Origin: Accumulibacter sp.
Lineage (GTDB): Bacteria; Pseudomonadota; Gammaproteobacteria; Burkholderiales; Rhodocyclaceae
NCBI RefSeq assembly: GCF_023806635.1
Contig: NZ_JAMTDQ010000042.1
Location: forward strand, 38,421-102,420
Length of the DNA stretch: 64,000 nucleotides
Direction: 5' to 3'
In this document: positions 27,833-36,635 of the stretch, one piece after another
How positions within the stretch are numbered: the stretch's first letter is position 1
Layout: each line of letters begins with the position of its first letter
Position numbers and translations under genes: made by a program
The notes under the pieces: generated by a model
Seen by the model: the letters and a program-made list of their open reading frames with translations, nothing else
Told to the model about the DNA's origin: nothing
The model's database searches: none

Positions 27833-29154
27833 CTGTGGTCCCCGACCAGTCCCAACACCACAACGTTCAGCGAAGTACCATTGGCGACCGCGGCTTCCTC
27901 GAAGGACCCTTCACGGACAAAGCCGGTCTTTTCGCACGCACGGATGATTGACCCGTCGTTCTCGCACGCGTGCACGAAGACTCGACGCAGTTTCAGGTCC
28001 TCGAAGCCGAAGTGGCTCAGGAGCGTGAGCGTCTCGGCAAGGGTGCCGTCGGGCGCAAAGCGGTCAGAGTGGACCCGGACCCGCAGCTCGGCGTTACGGT
28101 TCTGCCAGTCGATGTTCAGCAACTGGCAGGTGCCGGCTGCCGTATTGCCTGGCAGCTCTTCAATCACGAACAGCAGCAGATCCGCGCACCCGGGCCGCGT
28201 CGATTCGGTAGACACCCCGGGGCTCATCTGCGGCGGGTGGCACAACGGCGTCGTCCGGACCGCTGATTGGCGACGCGTGAACGGTTCTCCAGCCAGCGCC
28301 GAATCGGCATGGCTCAGGGGACGGAGCCGAACCGTATCGCTCTCCAGTACGCACTTCCCCAACGTTCCATATTTCAACGCCGCCACCTCGGCTGGGGTCA
28401 GGTGGCGATCCATGCTGATCCGCTGGCCGTTGCCGTCGAGATAGAAGGCTGGCGGTAGCGGTGGCAGCAGGGCCCTGATACGGTTGTAAATCGAGATCAC
28501 CGGCTGTCTCCAGTCGAACAGCCCATCATCGGGCGTTCGCCGGCGGCAGTAGTTGGCTGCCCGTTCGTCCTGCTTCTCGGCCGTCCACCTGCCAGCGAGA
28601 ATCTTCGGCAGGTTCGCCGCGATCAGGTCGTCAGCCGCTCGCGCCATGCGCTCGGCGAGTGTCTGCGAGGTATCCGCAAAGAAAAGCGGTACCCGACGCT
28701 GGTCTATGATGGGGCCTTCGTCGATACCCGGCGTCAGTTCGTGCAGGGTCACGCCAGTCTCGACATCGCCGTTGATGATCGCCCACTGGACTGGGTTACA
28801 GCCGCGATTCCGGGGCAAGAGCGCGCCGTGGACATTGATGCCGCCGATGCGCGGCAGACTCAGAACGTCTTCCCGCACGATCATGCTGTAGGAGTTGACC
28901 CAGATCAGATCGGGAATCAGCGCAGCGACGGCAGACCTGAAACGGGGATAGTCGGTGCTACCCCATTGCGGCTGGACAAGGAACGGCACGGTCATGCGTG
29001 TGGCAAGCGCATGCAGGTCGCCGAGATACTGCGGTCTGATTGCCGCACCCACCAGCCCTGCGACGTGGCACGCCGGCAGATGGCGAAGCAGCTGGGCAAC
29101 ACCCGGGAAGTCGCCGAAAACAACGATTCGCAACACGTTCCTGATTTGCTCCAA
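27829..29154 (-). CDS. Formyltransferase-GNAT acetyltransferase fusion
   Basis: 441 residues. The N-terminal formyltransferase domain (about 1-200) has the catalytic triad pattern INVHGALLPRNRG (Asn, His) and GIDEGPII (Asp), as in N10-formyl-tetrahydrofolate-dependent sugar formyltransferases. The C-terminal GNAT domain (about 265-441) contains the LSHFGFEDLKLRRVFVHACEN and ACEKTGFVREG segments typical of acetyl-CoA-dependent N-acyltransferases. Together they could formylate one amine and acetylate another on a nucleotide amino sugar. No ATG lies near the start; TTG 29154, GTG 29136 and TTG 29133 are all possible. The C-terminus overlaps the WbqC gene by 4 nt. Confidence 0.8.
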   Translation of the reverse strand: MEQIRNVLRIVVFGDFPGVAQLLRHLPACHVAGLVGAAIRPQYLGDLHALATRMTVPFLVQPQWGSTDYPRFRSAVAALIPDLIWVNSYSMIVREDVLSLPRIGGINVHGALLPRNRGCNPVQWAIINGDVETGVTLHELTPGIDEGPIIDQRRVPLFFADTSQTLAERMARAADDLIAANLPKILAGRWTAEKQDERAANYCRRRTPDDGLFDWRQPVISIYNRIRALLPPLPPAFYLDGNGQRISMDRHLTPAEVAALKYGTLGKCVLESDTVRLRPLSHADSALAGEPFTRRQSAVRTTPLCHPPQMSPGVSTESTRPGCADLLLFVIEELPGNTAAGTCQLLNIDWQNRNAELRVRVHSDRFAPDGTLAETLTLLSHFGFEDLKLRRVFVHACENDGSIIRACEKTGFVREGSFEEAAVANGTSLNVVVLGLVGDHR

Positions 29155-29202
29155 GTGTTCGCCGGCAGTCGCGAGCGAGGCTGCACGACTTCAATCGTGC
29201 TT

Positions 29203-30621
29203 CTACGGCCGCCGCTGCCGTCGCGGTCCCTGACTTGAGGTTCTCTCTCCCAGTGCCTCCCCCGAAATGAATCCTTCCAGGTACGTCCTGAGGTCCTCCA
29301 AACTGCCACGAGCCGTCGCGGCGGGTTCCCCGCCATCGTGCGCCGCCCGGTCTTCCCCGCTGTGCCGGGTCGGCGTGACATCGGATGGAGCACTGACGGC
29401 TTCGCGAAGCCCCAGGCCGTCAAAGCCGATCGACTCCCGCCGGCCCCACGCGGCGAGCGACTCGACTCGACGACACAGCTCGACGCAACCCGCCTCGAGT
29501 GCGTCGTCGGCTGGCGCTGGCAAGCCGTGTGCCAACCGGTAGCGGACCATCGACCACTTCCGGCGCATCTCGTCGTCCTCCGGCTCCGCCTGCAGCCAGC
29601 TCTTGCCGCCCACACTTTCGAACACCCTCAAGACGTCAAGCTCGACGCCGACGTGATCGAGAAGTGCGCTCACTTCTGCGGCCGGTAGCCGCCATTGGCG
29701 GCCCAGTATGGCCTCGCAGATCCGCCACAGCTGTGTCTCGTGGAGGCGCGAAAGCTCGAGGAACAGGCTCGCGAAGCGCCTCCCGTTCCACAGGTAATCG
29801 AGCGTCTCGAAGGTCTTGAAGTCGATTGATCGCAGGAACCTGATCGACGTCGCCGTGCCGGCGAAGTTCTCGCGGTCCCACTGCTCGAGCGCGTCGTCGT
29901 AGAGCCGCATCGTCGCCCGGGCCCGGCCAAAGGCGCAGCGGAAGACGCGCTGACGCGGCGGCATGGCGCGTGACTGCCACCATCCTGGATGCGTCAGGAT
30001 CTGCAGACACGGATCGCTGGCATCGTTCAGCACCTCGGCCAGGCGACGAAAGCGCCAGTATCCATTGGAGTCGGAACAGTACGGCACCTCGGTCTTGAAC
30101 CGCCTCGAGTAGCAGTTGACCAGACCGCCGTACCGGTCGGACTCACAGCTGAGATGAAACGCAGTCGGATTGTGAAAGCTGAAGGCAGCTGGACGCCTGC
30201 CGAGGAAGTGCTCGAGCAGCCCGGCCTCGCGGTCGACCTGATCATGCAACTCCTCCTCCGAGCGCGTCGAATGGAAGGCTGCGTCGAAGTGCAGGCCAAC
30301 GTCGTGACCGAACGCGAGCAGCCGATTCAGGATCTCGATCTGGCCACGTTCGAGCAGATTGTAGAACTCGCTGTGCAGGTTCACGAAGAAGGTCGACCGC
30401 AGCCCTTCCTCGTGCTCGGCCCGGCCAACTGCGAGCGCCCGATTCAAGGAATAGTCGCAGTCGTGGCGCCAGAGGACGAAGCGTTCGCCCCACGGAATGC
30501 AGCCGTAACTGGCAGGGGAGTACGACGACAGGCAAAGCCGCAGGAGATCACGATAAGCCTCGACCGTGAAATCCTCGTTGCGCGGGACGGCATGCACCGG
30601 CCGGTTATCCACCGATATCAT
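29203..30621 (-). CDS. Polysaccharide deacetylase-like (NodB-fold) protein
   Basis: 472 residues. LWRHDCDYSLNRAL supplies the Asp pair of the NodB metal site, and GHDVGLHFDAAFH a following His; later ILTHPGWWQ gives another His. The order H-D-D, H, H is that of carbohydrate deacetylases, but the sequence is divergent and the usual HTxxH is not clear. About 200 further residues with no assigned domain and a charged, low-complexity C-terminus follow. It lies next to the formyltransferase-GNAT fusion and may unmask an amine for those enzymes; this is inferred. Confidence 0.65.
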   Translation of the reverse strand: MISVDNRPVHAVPRNEDFTVEAYRDLLRLCLSSYSPASYGCIPWGERFVLWRHDCDYSLNRALAVGRAEHEEGLRSTFFVNLHSEFYNLLERGQIEILNRLLAFGHDVGLHFDAAFHSTRSEEELHDQVDREAGLLEHFLGRRPAAFSFHNPTAFHLSCESDRYGGLVNCYSRRFKTEVPYCSDSNGYWRFRRLAEVLNDASDPCLQILTHPGWWQSRAMPPRQRVFRCAFGRARATMRLYDDALEQWDRENFAGTATSIRFLRSIDFKTFETLDYLWNGRRFASLFLELSRLHETQLWRICEAILGRQWRLPAAEVSALLDHVGVELDVLRVFESVGGKSWLQAEPEDDEMRRKWSMVRYRLAHGLPAPADDALEAGCVELCRRVESLAAWGRRESIGFDGLGLREAVSAPSDVTPTRHSGEDRAAHDGGEPAATARGSLEDLRTYLEGFISGEALGERTSSQGPRRQRRP

Positions 30622-30675
30622 GCGGCTCCCTTCATTCCCGGAACGACAACGCAGCCACGACGTGTAGAATGGTCG

Positions 30676-31848
30676 TCAGTCATCTCGGGAAACCGCCTTG
30701 AAACCATTGTCGGAAATGGCATAGATATCGGCTGCGACACCGCGCGCCCGCAGTCGGCCAATCACGGTCGGATGATACTGCTGACTCAGGGTGAGTATTA
30801 TCGAACTCGCGCCTTGCAGGACCTTGTCGTCGGGCCGACCGATTGCCAGCGGTGTATTCGGCATCAGACGCCCCTGAATGACGACGTTGTCGTCAACGAT
30901 CGATAAGCGGTCATACCATTCGGCCCGAAACTCGGACCAATACAGCAGGGCGGTCGCAGACAAACCGGCGCCATACAGAACCACTCGATCGCTTCTGTCA
31001 GCGATGAACGCACAGACTTGCGAGATCACTCGCCTGAGGTTGCCGATCCTCGCCAGAGGGTCGTAGGTATTGTCTGTGCCGTGGGCAAACGCACAGATCA
31101 GGCTCGGCTCGCCGGCGCCGTTGAGAAACCGGATCTCGAAGCCGCGACTCGATATCATCGCCGCCAGCGACCTGCGACAGAAGTAGTGCGGGTGTTCGTG
31201 CGCGAACATGTTCAAGACACCCAGATGCAGAAAGTGCTGCGCATTCGGCACCTGCACGATCGCGATGCCGTTGCCCTTGAGGTTGTGCTGCAGTTGCTCG
31301 AAGAAGGCATCGATGTCGACGATGTGCTCCAGGTTGAAGCGCGAAATGATGCGATCGAAATCTCCCTCAACCACGGTAAGACCATAGTACCCGTCGATGA
31401 AATGGACATCGCCGCAGTCCTCCGCACCCGGATTGATCGCCGTACAGCGATATCCCTGGTCCAGGAAGTAGCGCATTTGCTGCACATCGTCACAGCCGAT
31501 CTCCAGGAGACTGTGGCTGCCGGGTTGGCAGAAAACCCGCAAGACCTCGTCGAACGGCTCGCGATAGAAAACGTTCAACGTCTCCAGCGTGCGGAAGGGA
31601 TAAAGATTGTAATAATCCGCGTACAGCCTCGCGGAAAAATCCGGGTCGATCTGCGTCAGGAACACGTGCTGACACTCCGAGCAGGCTGCCGCCCGGATTG
31701 CCCGTGCCGGAACATCGGCTGCGCGAGCGCTCTCGACCGGGAACAGGATCGCCGGCAACACGTCACCGGAGGGAATCTCGATGATTTCCGAGGAGCCGCA
31801 GGCGGGACAGGCGTTCCTGCTGATCGGATCGGGGCCGCAACTAGCCAT
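30676..31848 (-). CDS. SAM-dependent methyltransferase with N-terminal zinc site (C-methyltransferase type)
   Basis: 390 residues. A four-cysteine putative zinc site (C14-x2-C17 and C56-x2-C59) precedes a Rossmann methyltransferase domain, then a C-terminal Rossmann-like domain with VVLYGAGLSATALLYWSEF. This architecture is shared with sugar C-methyltransferases such as TylC3/NovU relatives. Motif I reads EIGCDDVQQ, so the usual third glycine is lost, which may weaken SAM binding. The start overlaps the ATP-grasp gene by 8 nt (31841-31848). Methyl transfer to a sugar or its acyl group is inferred from context. Confidence 0.8.
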   Translation of the reverse strand: MASCGPDPISRNACPACGSSEIIEIPSGDVLPAILFPVESARAADVPARAIRAAACSECQHVFLTQIDPDFSARLYADYYNLYPFRTLETLNVFYREPFDEVLRVFCQPGSHSLLEIGCDDVQQMRYFLDQGYRCTAINPGAEDCGDVHFIDGYYGLTVVEGDFDRIISRFNLEHIVDIDAFFEQLQHNLKGNGIAIVQVPNAQHFLHLGVLNMFAHEHPHYFCRRSLAAMISSRGFEIRFLNGAGEPSLICAFAHGTDNTYDPLARIGNLRRVISQVCAFIADRSDRVVLYGAGLSATALLYWSEFRAEWYDRLSIVDDNVVIQGRLMPNTPLAIGRPDDKVLQGASSIILTLSQQYHPTVIGRLRARGVAADIYAISDNGFKAVSRDD

Positions 31849-32893
31849 AATAATGCTCGGTCAGGTTTCTCAGGATAAGCCCCCTGCCGTAGGGGAAGCC
31901 TGCTTCCAGCTTCTGGTGCAGCAGATGCCTGCGTATCAGGAGGTCCGGCTCGTTGTATCCAACCATCGCCCGCAGGGAGGTCGTTCCCGAGAATCTCGGG
32001 TTGATCTCGAACACCTTCACCACACCCTTCACCAGCCGGCACTGTATGTTCAGGGGGCCTCTTGCACCGATCGCCCGGGCGATCGCGCTGCACTGTTCGG
32101 AAACCTCGGGGAAGCGGTCGATCTCTCCCTGGCTGATTCCCGAACTGATGATCAGGCGTGGCCCGAGTTCTCCTCTTCCGGTCGAATTCGGGACGCTCGT
32201 GCGTATGCTCAGTTGCCCGGTCAACGCCCGCCGGACAGCAATCGAATTGACGTACTCGCCATCCATGTCATGCAGGACACCGACGGTGTACTCCGCATCG
32301 GGAGTGCCGACGTATTCCTGGATGAAGAACCTGATGTCGTTGGCGCCCAGGTTGAGGAACTGGGCCAAGCCGCAGAGTTCTCGCGGGTTCTGCGCGATGT
32401 AAACGTTGGCCGAACCGCCGCCGCCCAACGATGGCTTGACGACGACGGGAAACCAGTCGATCGATGCCAGATCCGCCGTTCCTTCCACGACCGCGAAGCG
32501 GGGCGGCGCGAAGCCGAGCTCGAGAAGGCGCCTGTTGGTCTTTTCCTTGTCCATGCAGAGGTCTATGACAGGCGTCGGATTGACCGGGAGGAAGACGCCG
32601 CGCCGTTCGATCTCGTCGCGATTTCTGGCGAAGAGCCTGAGCTCGGGCTCACAGCCATGGAACAGGGCCCGTATGCGGTGCCGTTCGATGAGGGCAAGAA
32701 GCTCATCGAGATAGCGCGGGGAACTGGCAAGCGGCAGCACGGCGCGCTGGTCCACCATGTCGAACTGCGGGCACTTCGGATTGGCATCGGCCCCGACAAT
32801 CCAGTAGAGCCCATTGCCGGCGAGACGCAGGGCCTTGAGGATCTGTTCGCCGTGACCGCCACCACCCATCGCTGTAACCAGAATCCTGATCAT
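31841..32893 (-). CDS. ATP-grasp superfamily ligase (carbamoyl-phosphate-synthase-like fold)
   Basis: 350 residues. The preATP-grasp domain begins ILVTAMGGGGHGEQILKAL; the ATP-grasp domain has VVVKPSLGGGGSANVYIA, the metal-binding FEINPRFSGTT, and the peptide/amine acceptor region after it. These enzymes join a carboxylate to an amine or thiol with ATP. The gene overlaps the metallophosphoesterase by 4 nt at its start and the methyltransferase by 8 nt at its end. It may attach an acyl group to an amino sugar or amidate a uronate; the substrate is unknown. Related genes are common in surface-glycan loci. Confidence 0.85.
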   Translation of the reverse strand: MIRILVTAMGGGGHGEQILKALRLAGNGLYWIVGADANPKCPQFDMVDQRAVLPLASSPRYLDELLALIERHRIRALFHGCEPELRLFARNRDEIERRGVFLPVNPTPVIDLCMDKEKTNRRLLELGFAPPRFAVVEGTADLASIDWFPVVVKPSLGGGGSANVYIAQNPRELCGLAQFLNLGANDIRFFIQEYVGTPDAEYTVGVLHDMDGEYVNSIAVRRALTGQLSIRTSVPNSTGRGELGPRLIISSGISQGEIDRFPEVSEQCSAIARAIGARGPLNIQCRLVKGVVKVFEINPRFSGTTSLRAMVGYNEPDLLIRRHLLHQKLEAGFPYGRGLILRNLTEHYYG

Positions 32894-33612
32894 CGGGTGT
32901 TGCCTCTCTCGGCTTCCATGACCGTGCCTACCAGTGAAGCCGCCCTGCGGGCGAACAGACGGATGACCGAGGAGTGTACCAGATTCCGGGAATCCTCAGC
33001 CAGCGAGGCAAGCGATCCGCCAATGTCGAAGCGATACAGCCTGGCCATCTGGACTGTGGGATCGAAGGTCGCGAAAGAGCCGTAACGTCCGTCATCCCGC
33101 GGCAGACCACAGCTGCCGACGTTGACAAAAGTGGTTCCGCCCACCGCACGGATGAACGGGTAGTGACTGTGTCCCATGAAGACAAAACTCTCGCTGAGAA
33201 CGAATCGGCCGAGATCGCTGTCTGGGTAAAGATACTCGTTCGTGAAATCGGCCGGGCTTCCGTGTACGAACAGCAGTTCCACTGCGCCATGAGAGCGTCG
33301 ACAGTGTGTCGGCCAGGATCCTATGAAGGCTGACTGCTTTCCGCTCAACCGGCTGCGGATCAGCTGATGCTGGTATGCCGCCTCGCGCTGTGGATCCGTG
33401 GTGCCGCTCAGCAGCAGGCTCTCATGGTTGCCGAGAATACAGGTAACCGTCGTTCCCATCCGCTCCAGGTCGTCGACTACCTCGACAGCTGGAATGTATC
33501 CAAGGGCATCGCCGAGAAAGTAGAACTGTTGCGCGCCGAGCCTCCCGAGATGATCGATGGCTGCACGAAAGGCCGCGGTGTTGCCGTGTGCATCCGAGAG
33601 AATGCCGATCAC
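32890..33612 (-). CDS. Calcineurin-like metallophosphoesterase
   Basis: 240 residues with all five blocks: ILSDAHGN, FLGDALGYIP, LGNHES, FVHGSP and MGHSHYP, and the later NVGSCGLPRDD. It hydrolyses a phosphomono- or diester. The start at GTG 33612 is chosen because it gives the family's usual first residues (IGILSDAHGN) and a GTGA overlap with the preceding asparagine-synthase stop; an in-frame GTG at 33630 would overlap that gene more. A 4-nt overlap also joins it to the ATP-grasp gene, so the three are one translated block. Its substrate could be a sugar phosphate or nucleotide by-product. Confidence 0.88.
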   Translation of the reverse strand: MIGILSDAHGNTAAFRAAIDHLGRLGAQQFYFLGDALGYIPAVEVVDDLERMGTTVTCILGNHESLLLSGTTDPQREAAYQHQLIRSRLSGKQSAFIGSWPTHCRRSHGAVELLFVHGSPADFTNEYLYPDSDLGRFVLSESFVFMGHSHYPFIRAVGGTTFVNVGSCGLPRDDGRYGSFATFDPTVQMARLYRFDIGGSLASLAEDSRNLVHSSVIRLFARRAASLVGTVMEAERGNTR

Positions 33613-35486
33613 AGGTACGCCTTCATCCACGCTTCGACATTGAGCAACGACCAGATCAACAAGCGCTGATTCGCTTCGCCGCGCATGTGCTGCTCCACCA
33701 GTGGCAACAGCGCTTTGCGGTCGAGAACTTCGTAGATGCGGGCATTTCTGTCCAGCAGGCTGCGCTTCACGAAATCTATGCTCTCACCTTTGAACCAACT
33801 GGCGTCCGGTCCGGAGAAACCCTGCTTCAGGGCGCTGGTGACGGACTCAGGAAGGTGTCTGGCCATCACGTCCCTGAGAATCTGTTTGCCATCCCGCGTC
33901 CGTTCGAAATACCTGGACGACTTGGACCCGGGCTCGTTTTCGTTCATGCGCACGACTTGCGCGAGGTTGTTCAGCTTCAATGAGACCGGGCAGCGCATGG
34001 CAAAGTCCACCAGGTCGTTGTCGAGAAACGGTACCCGACTCTCAAGTCCGTGCGCCATGCTGAGCTTGTCCTCGACGAGCAGCAGCCCGTGGAGAAACGT
34101 CTTGGCCTCGAAGTACAGCGAGTGGTTGATGTAGTCGACCGGGGAATAGAGACTGTCGGAGTGATGCCGGAAGACATCACGGAAGATGTCACGTGTCCAC
34201 ACGTGCCGCACCTCACCCCAGACCGGCGCGAAGACCTCGCGCAGGCGCTGATTCGGCATCAGTCGCTGCCAGAACTGGTAGTACTTGTCGATGTATCGCT
34301 CGAAGTCGTCGTTGACCACGGCCCGATAGTAGCGCCAGGGGTAACCGCCGAAGATTTCGTCACCGCCCGCTCCGGAGAGGACCACCTTGACGAATTTCGA
34401 CGCGAGATGGGCCGCGTAATAGTTCGGGTAGCTCTGTCCGACACGGGGTTCTTCAAGATGCCAGGCGAGCTTGGGCAGGATGCGCTCCATGTCGCCTGCC
34501 TTCAGCACCATCTCGTAGTGCTCAGTCTTGAAGCAATACGACATGTACTCGGCGTTGCTGCGCTCGTCGAACGCAAGCTCCAGACCGGACGCCGAATTGA
34601 GATCGAAGCCGCAGGTGAAGGTCTTGATGTACGGGTACGACCGGGCAGCGATGGCGGTGATGGATCCGGAGTCCATGCCGCCGCTGAGGTAACTGCCCAG
34701 TTCGACATCCGTCACCAGCTGGCGATTGACAGCCTGTCGGAAGAGGCGATCGAGCTCGCCCTCGTAGGCCAGCTTGTCCACCTTGCCGGAGGGGTCGCGA
34801 AAAGCGAAATCCCAGTACTGAAAGAACTTCAGTCCGGGAGCGCTGCAGGCGGGATCCAGGAGTGCGTAGTGGCCAGCCGGGCACAACCGGACCTCCTGCA
34901 GGAGGGTCCGGTCGGTAAAGATGTTCTGGAAGGTGAAATACTCGAACAAGGCCTCCTTGTCGAGCTGTCGTGGAAATCCCGGCTGGGCGATGATGCCCTT
35001 CTGTTCCGATGCGAAGGCCAAGGTGTTTCCGACCAGCGCATAGTAGAGGGGCTTCACCCCATAGCGATCGCGCGCCAGCATCAGCTGGCGTTGGTGCCGG
35101 TCCCACAAGGCGAAGGCGAACATGCCGTTGAGGCGGGCCAACGCGCCGGATCCCCAGGCGGCCAGCGCGTTGAGGACGACCTCCGTGTCCGACTGCGAGC
35201 GGAATTGGAGCCCCTCGGCTTCGAGTTCGGCGCGCAACTCGCGGTAGTTGTATATCTCTCCGTTATAGGCGATGACGTAACGATGGTCGGCGGAGAGCAT
35301 CGGCTGATGCGCAGCGGCGGTGAGATCAATGACCGCCAGGCGGCGGTGTCCGAATCCGACGCAGCCATCGACCCACTGCCCTTCGCCATCCGGTCCGCGA
35401 TGCGCGATGGCATCGGTCATGCACTTCAGGATGGCAGGTGAGGCCGGCCGTCCATCAAGATTCACGAGGCCGGCGATGCCGCACAT
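33609..35486 (-). CDS. asnB: Asparagine synthase-type amidotransferase, copy 3
   Basis: 625 residues. Cys2 (MCGIAGLVN), HRGPDGEGQWV and YNGEIYNYRELRAE form the glutaminase; SGGMDSG is the PP-loop and SGAGGDEIFGGYPW follows. It is the most canonical of the three copies here. The gene ends in a 4-nt overlap with the phosphoesterase and begins 3 nt after a sugar aminotransferase, so it belongs to the same translated block. Free asparagine synthesis is possible, but the context favours amidation of a nucleotide uronic acid or a glycan carboxylate. Confidence 0.88.
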   Translation of the reverse strand: MCGIAGLVNLDGRPASPAILKCMTDAIAHRGPDGEGQWVDGCVGFGHRRLAVIDLTAAAHQPMLSADHRYVIAYNGEIYNYRELRAELEAEGLQFRSQSDTEVVLNALAAWGSGALARLNGMFAFALWDRHQRQLMLARDRYGVKPLYYALVGNTLAFASEQKGIIAQPGFPRQLDKEALFEYFTFQNIFTDRTLLQEVRLCPAGHYALLDPACSAPGLKFFQYWDFAFRDPSGKVDKLAYEGELDRLFRQAVNRQLVTDVELGSYLSGGMDSGSITAIAARSYPYIKTFTCGFDLNSASGLELAFDERSNAEYMSYCFKTEHYEMVLKAGDMERILPKLAWHLEEPRVGQSYPNYYAAHLASKFVKVVLSGAGGDEIFGGYPWRYYRAVVNDDFERYIDKYYQFWQRLMPNQRLREVFAPVWGEVRHVWTRDIFRDVFRHHSDSLYSPVDYINHSLYFEAKTFLHGLLLVEDKLSMAHGLESRVPFLDNDLVDFAMRCPVSLKLNNLAQVVRMNENEPGSKSSRYFERTRDGKQILRDVMARHLPESVTSALKQGFSGPDASWFKGESIDFVKRSLLDRNARIYEVLDRKALLPLVEQHMRGEANQRLLIWSLLNVEAWMKAYL

Positions 35487-35489
35487 GGA

Positions 35490-36635
35490 TCAGCCGATCC
35501 GGTGCAGCGACTCGACGACATGAGCGTAGTCGGCTTCCGTCATCCGGTTGTGAAGCGGGATGGCCATCGTCTGGTCATTGCAGTCCCGAGCGGCCGGGAA
35601 GTCTCCGGGGCGCAGGCCAAAGCGGCCGGCGTAGTAGCCAAGCATGTGAACGGCATGCGTGCCCGGTCGAGTGGCGACGCCGGCGGTCTGCAGGCGCTCC
35701 ATGATCTCGTTGCGCGGCGCTGGCGCCATGGCGGGGTCGACGTAGAGGACGTAGGCTTGCCAGGCGTGCTGGCCCTGAGACGGTGTCACCGGCGGTTGCA
35801 GCCATTCGATGTCGGCCAGCGACCGGCTGTAATAGGCGGCCCGAGCGGCACGTTCGGCGATGAAGCGATCAAGCTTCGCCAGCTGCACCAGCCCGACTGC
35901 CCCCTGCAGATCGGTCATCCGGTAGTTGTAGCCGAGCAGGTTGAACTCCGGCAGGAGATAGGGGCGCGGACCGTTGTGGCGCTGTTCTTCGGAGATGCTC
36001 GCGCCATGGTTGCGCAGCATGTTGGCGGTCGCAGCCAGTACCGCGTCGTTGGTGGTCACCATCCCGCCCTCGCCGGTGGTGATGGACTTCCGCGGATGAA
36101 AGGAGAATGCTGCTGCCAAACCGAGCGAGCCTGCCGGCTTGCCGTTGTAGCTGGCCCCGGCGGCACAGGCCGCGTCCTCGATGATCGGGACATGCGCGGG
36201 CAGTGCCGCGCGCAAGCGGTCGATGTCCGCACACAACCCGAACAGGTGCACCGCAACGACGGCCTTTGTCCGCGGTGTGAGCCGTTGCACGACATCGCCG
36301 ACATCGAGGTTGTAGGTCCTACGGTCGACGTCGGCAAATATGGGCGTTGCTCCACAGTAGACGACGACGTTGGCGGTTGCCACCCAGGTGAACGCCGGGA
36401 CGATCACTTCATCGCCCGGACCGATGCCCATCGCCGCCAGGATCAGGTGGAGCCCGGTTGTACAGCTGGTGGTGGCCAAGGCGTGTGCAACCGCATGCCG
36501 CACGGCAAACGCCTGTTCAAAAGCGGCGACTTGCGGCCCTTGAGTCAGCCAACCGGTCAGCAGCGGCTCGCGCGTTGCCTGCCACTCTTCGTCGCCGGTA
36601 CACGGAAGCGAGATGGCGATCGATCGCGTGACCAT
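35490..36635 (-). CDS. DegT/DnrJ/EryC1/StrS family nucleotide-sugar aminotransferase
   Basis: 381 residues. PLP-dependent aminotransferase fold: TTSCTTGLHLIL at the cofactor phosphate site, IEDAACAAGASY (Asp contacting the pyridine nitrogen) and FSFHPRKSITTGEGGM with K183 as the Schiff-base lysine. It aminates a keto-sugar nucleotide. The ATG at 36635 is chosen over a TTG at 36641 because it overlaps the stop of the epimerase upstream by one base (TGATG). Its location beside the epimerases suggests it makes an amino sugar different from that of the WbpE homologue at 41766. Confidence 0.9.
   Translation of the reverse strand: MVTRSIAISLPCTGDEEWQATREPLLTGWLTQGPQVAAFEQAFAVRHAVAHALATTSCTTGLHLILAAMGIGPGDEVIVPAFTWVATANVVVYCGATPIFADVDRRTYNLDVGDVVQRLTPRTKAVVAVHLFGLCADIDRLRAALPAHVPIIEDAACAAGASYNGKPAGSLGLAAAFSFHPRKSITTGEGGMVTTNDAVLAATANMLRNHGASISEEQRHNGPRPYLLPEFNLLGYNYRMTDLQGAVGLVQLAKLDRFIAERAARAAYYSRSLADIEWLQPPVTPSQGQHAWQAYVLYVDPAMAPAPRNEIMERLQTAGVATRPGTHAVHMLGYYAGRFGLRPGDFPAARDCNDQTMAIPLHNRMTEADYAHVVESLHRIG

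Noticed and set aside
26831-28444. Plus-strand frame with Leu/Gly/Gln repeats
   Set aside because: It is the antisense reading of the ELKA repeat and of the WbqC and formyltransferase genes.
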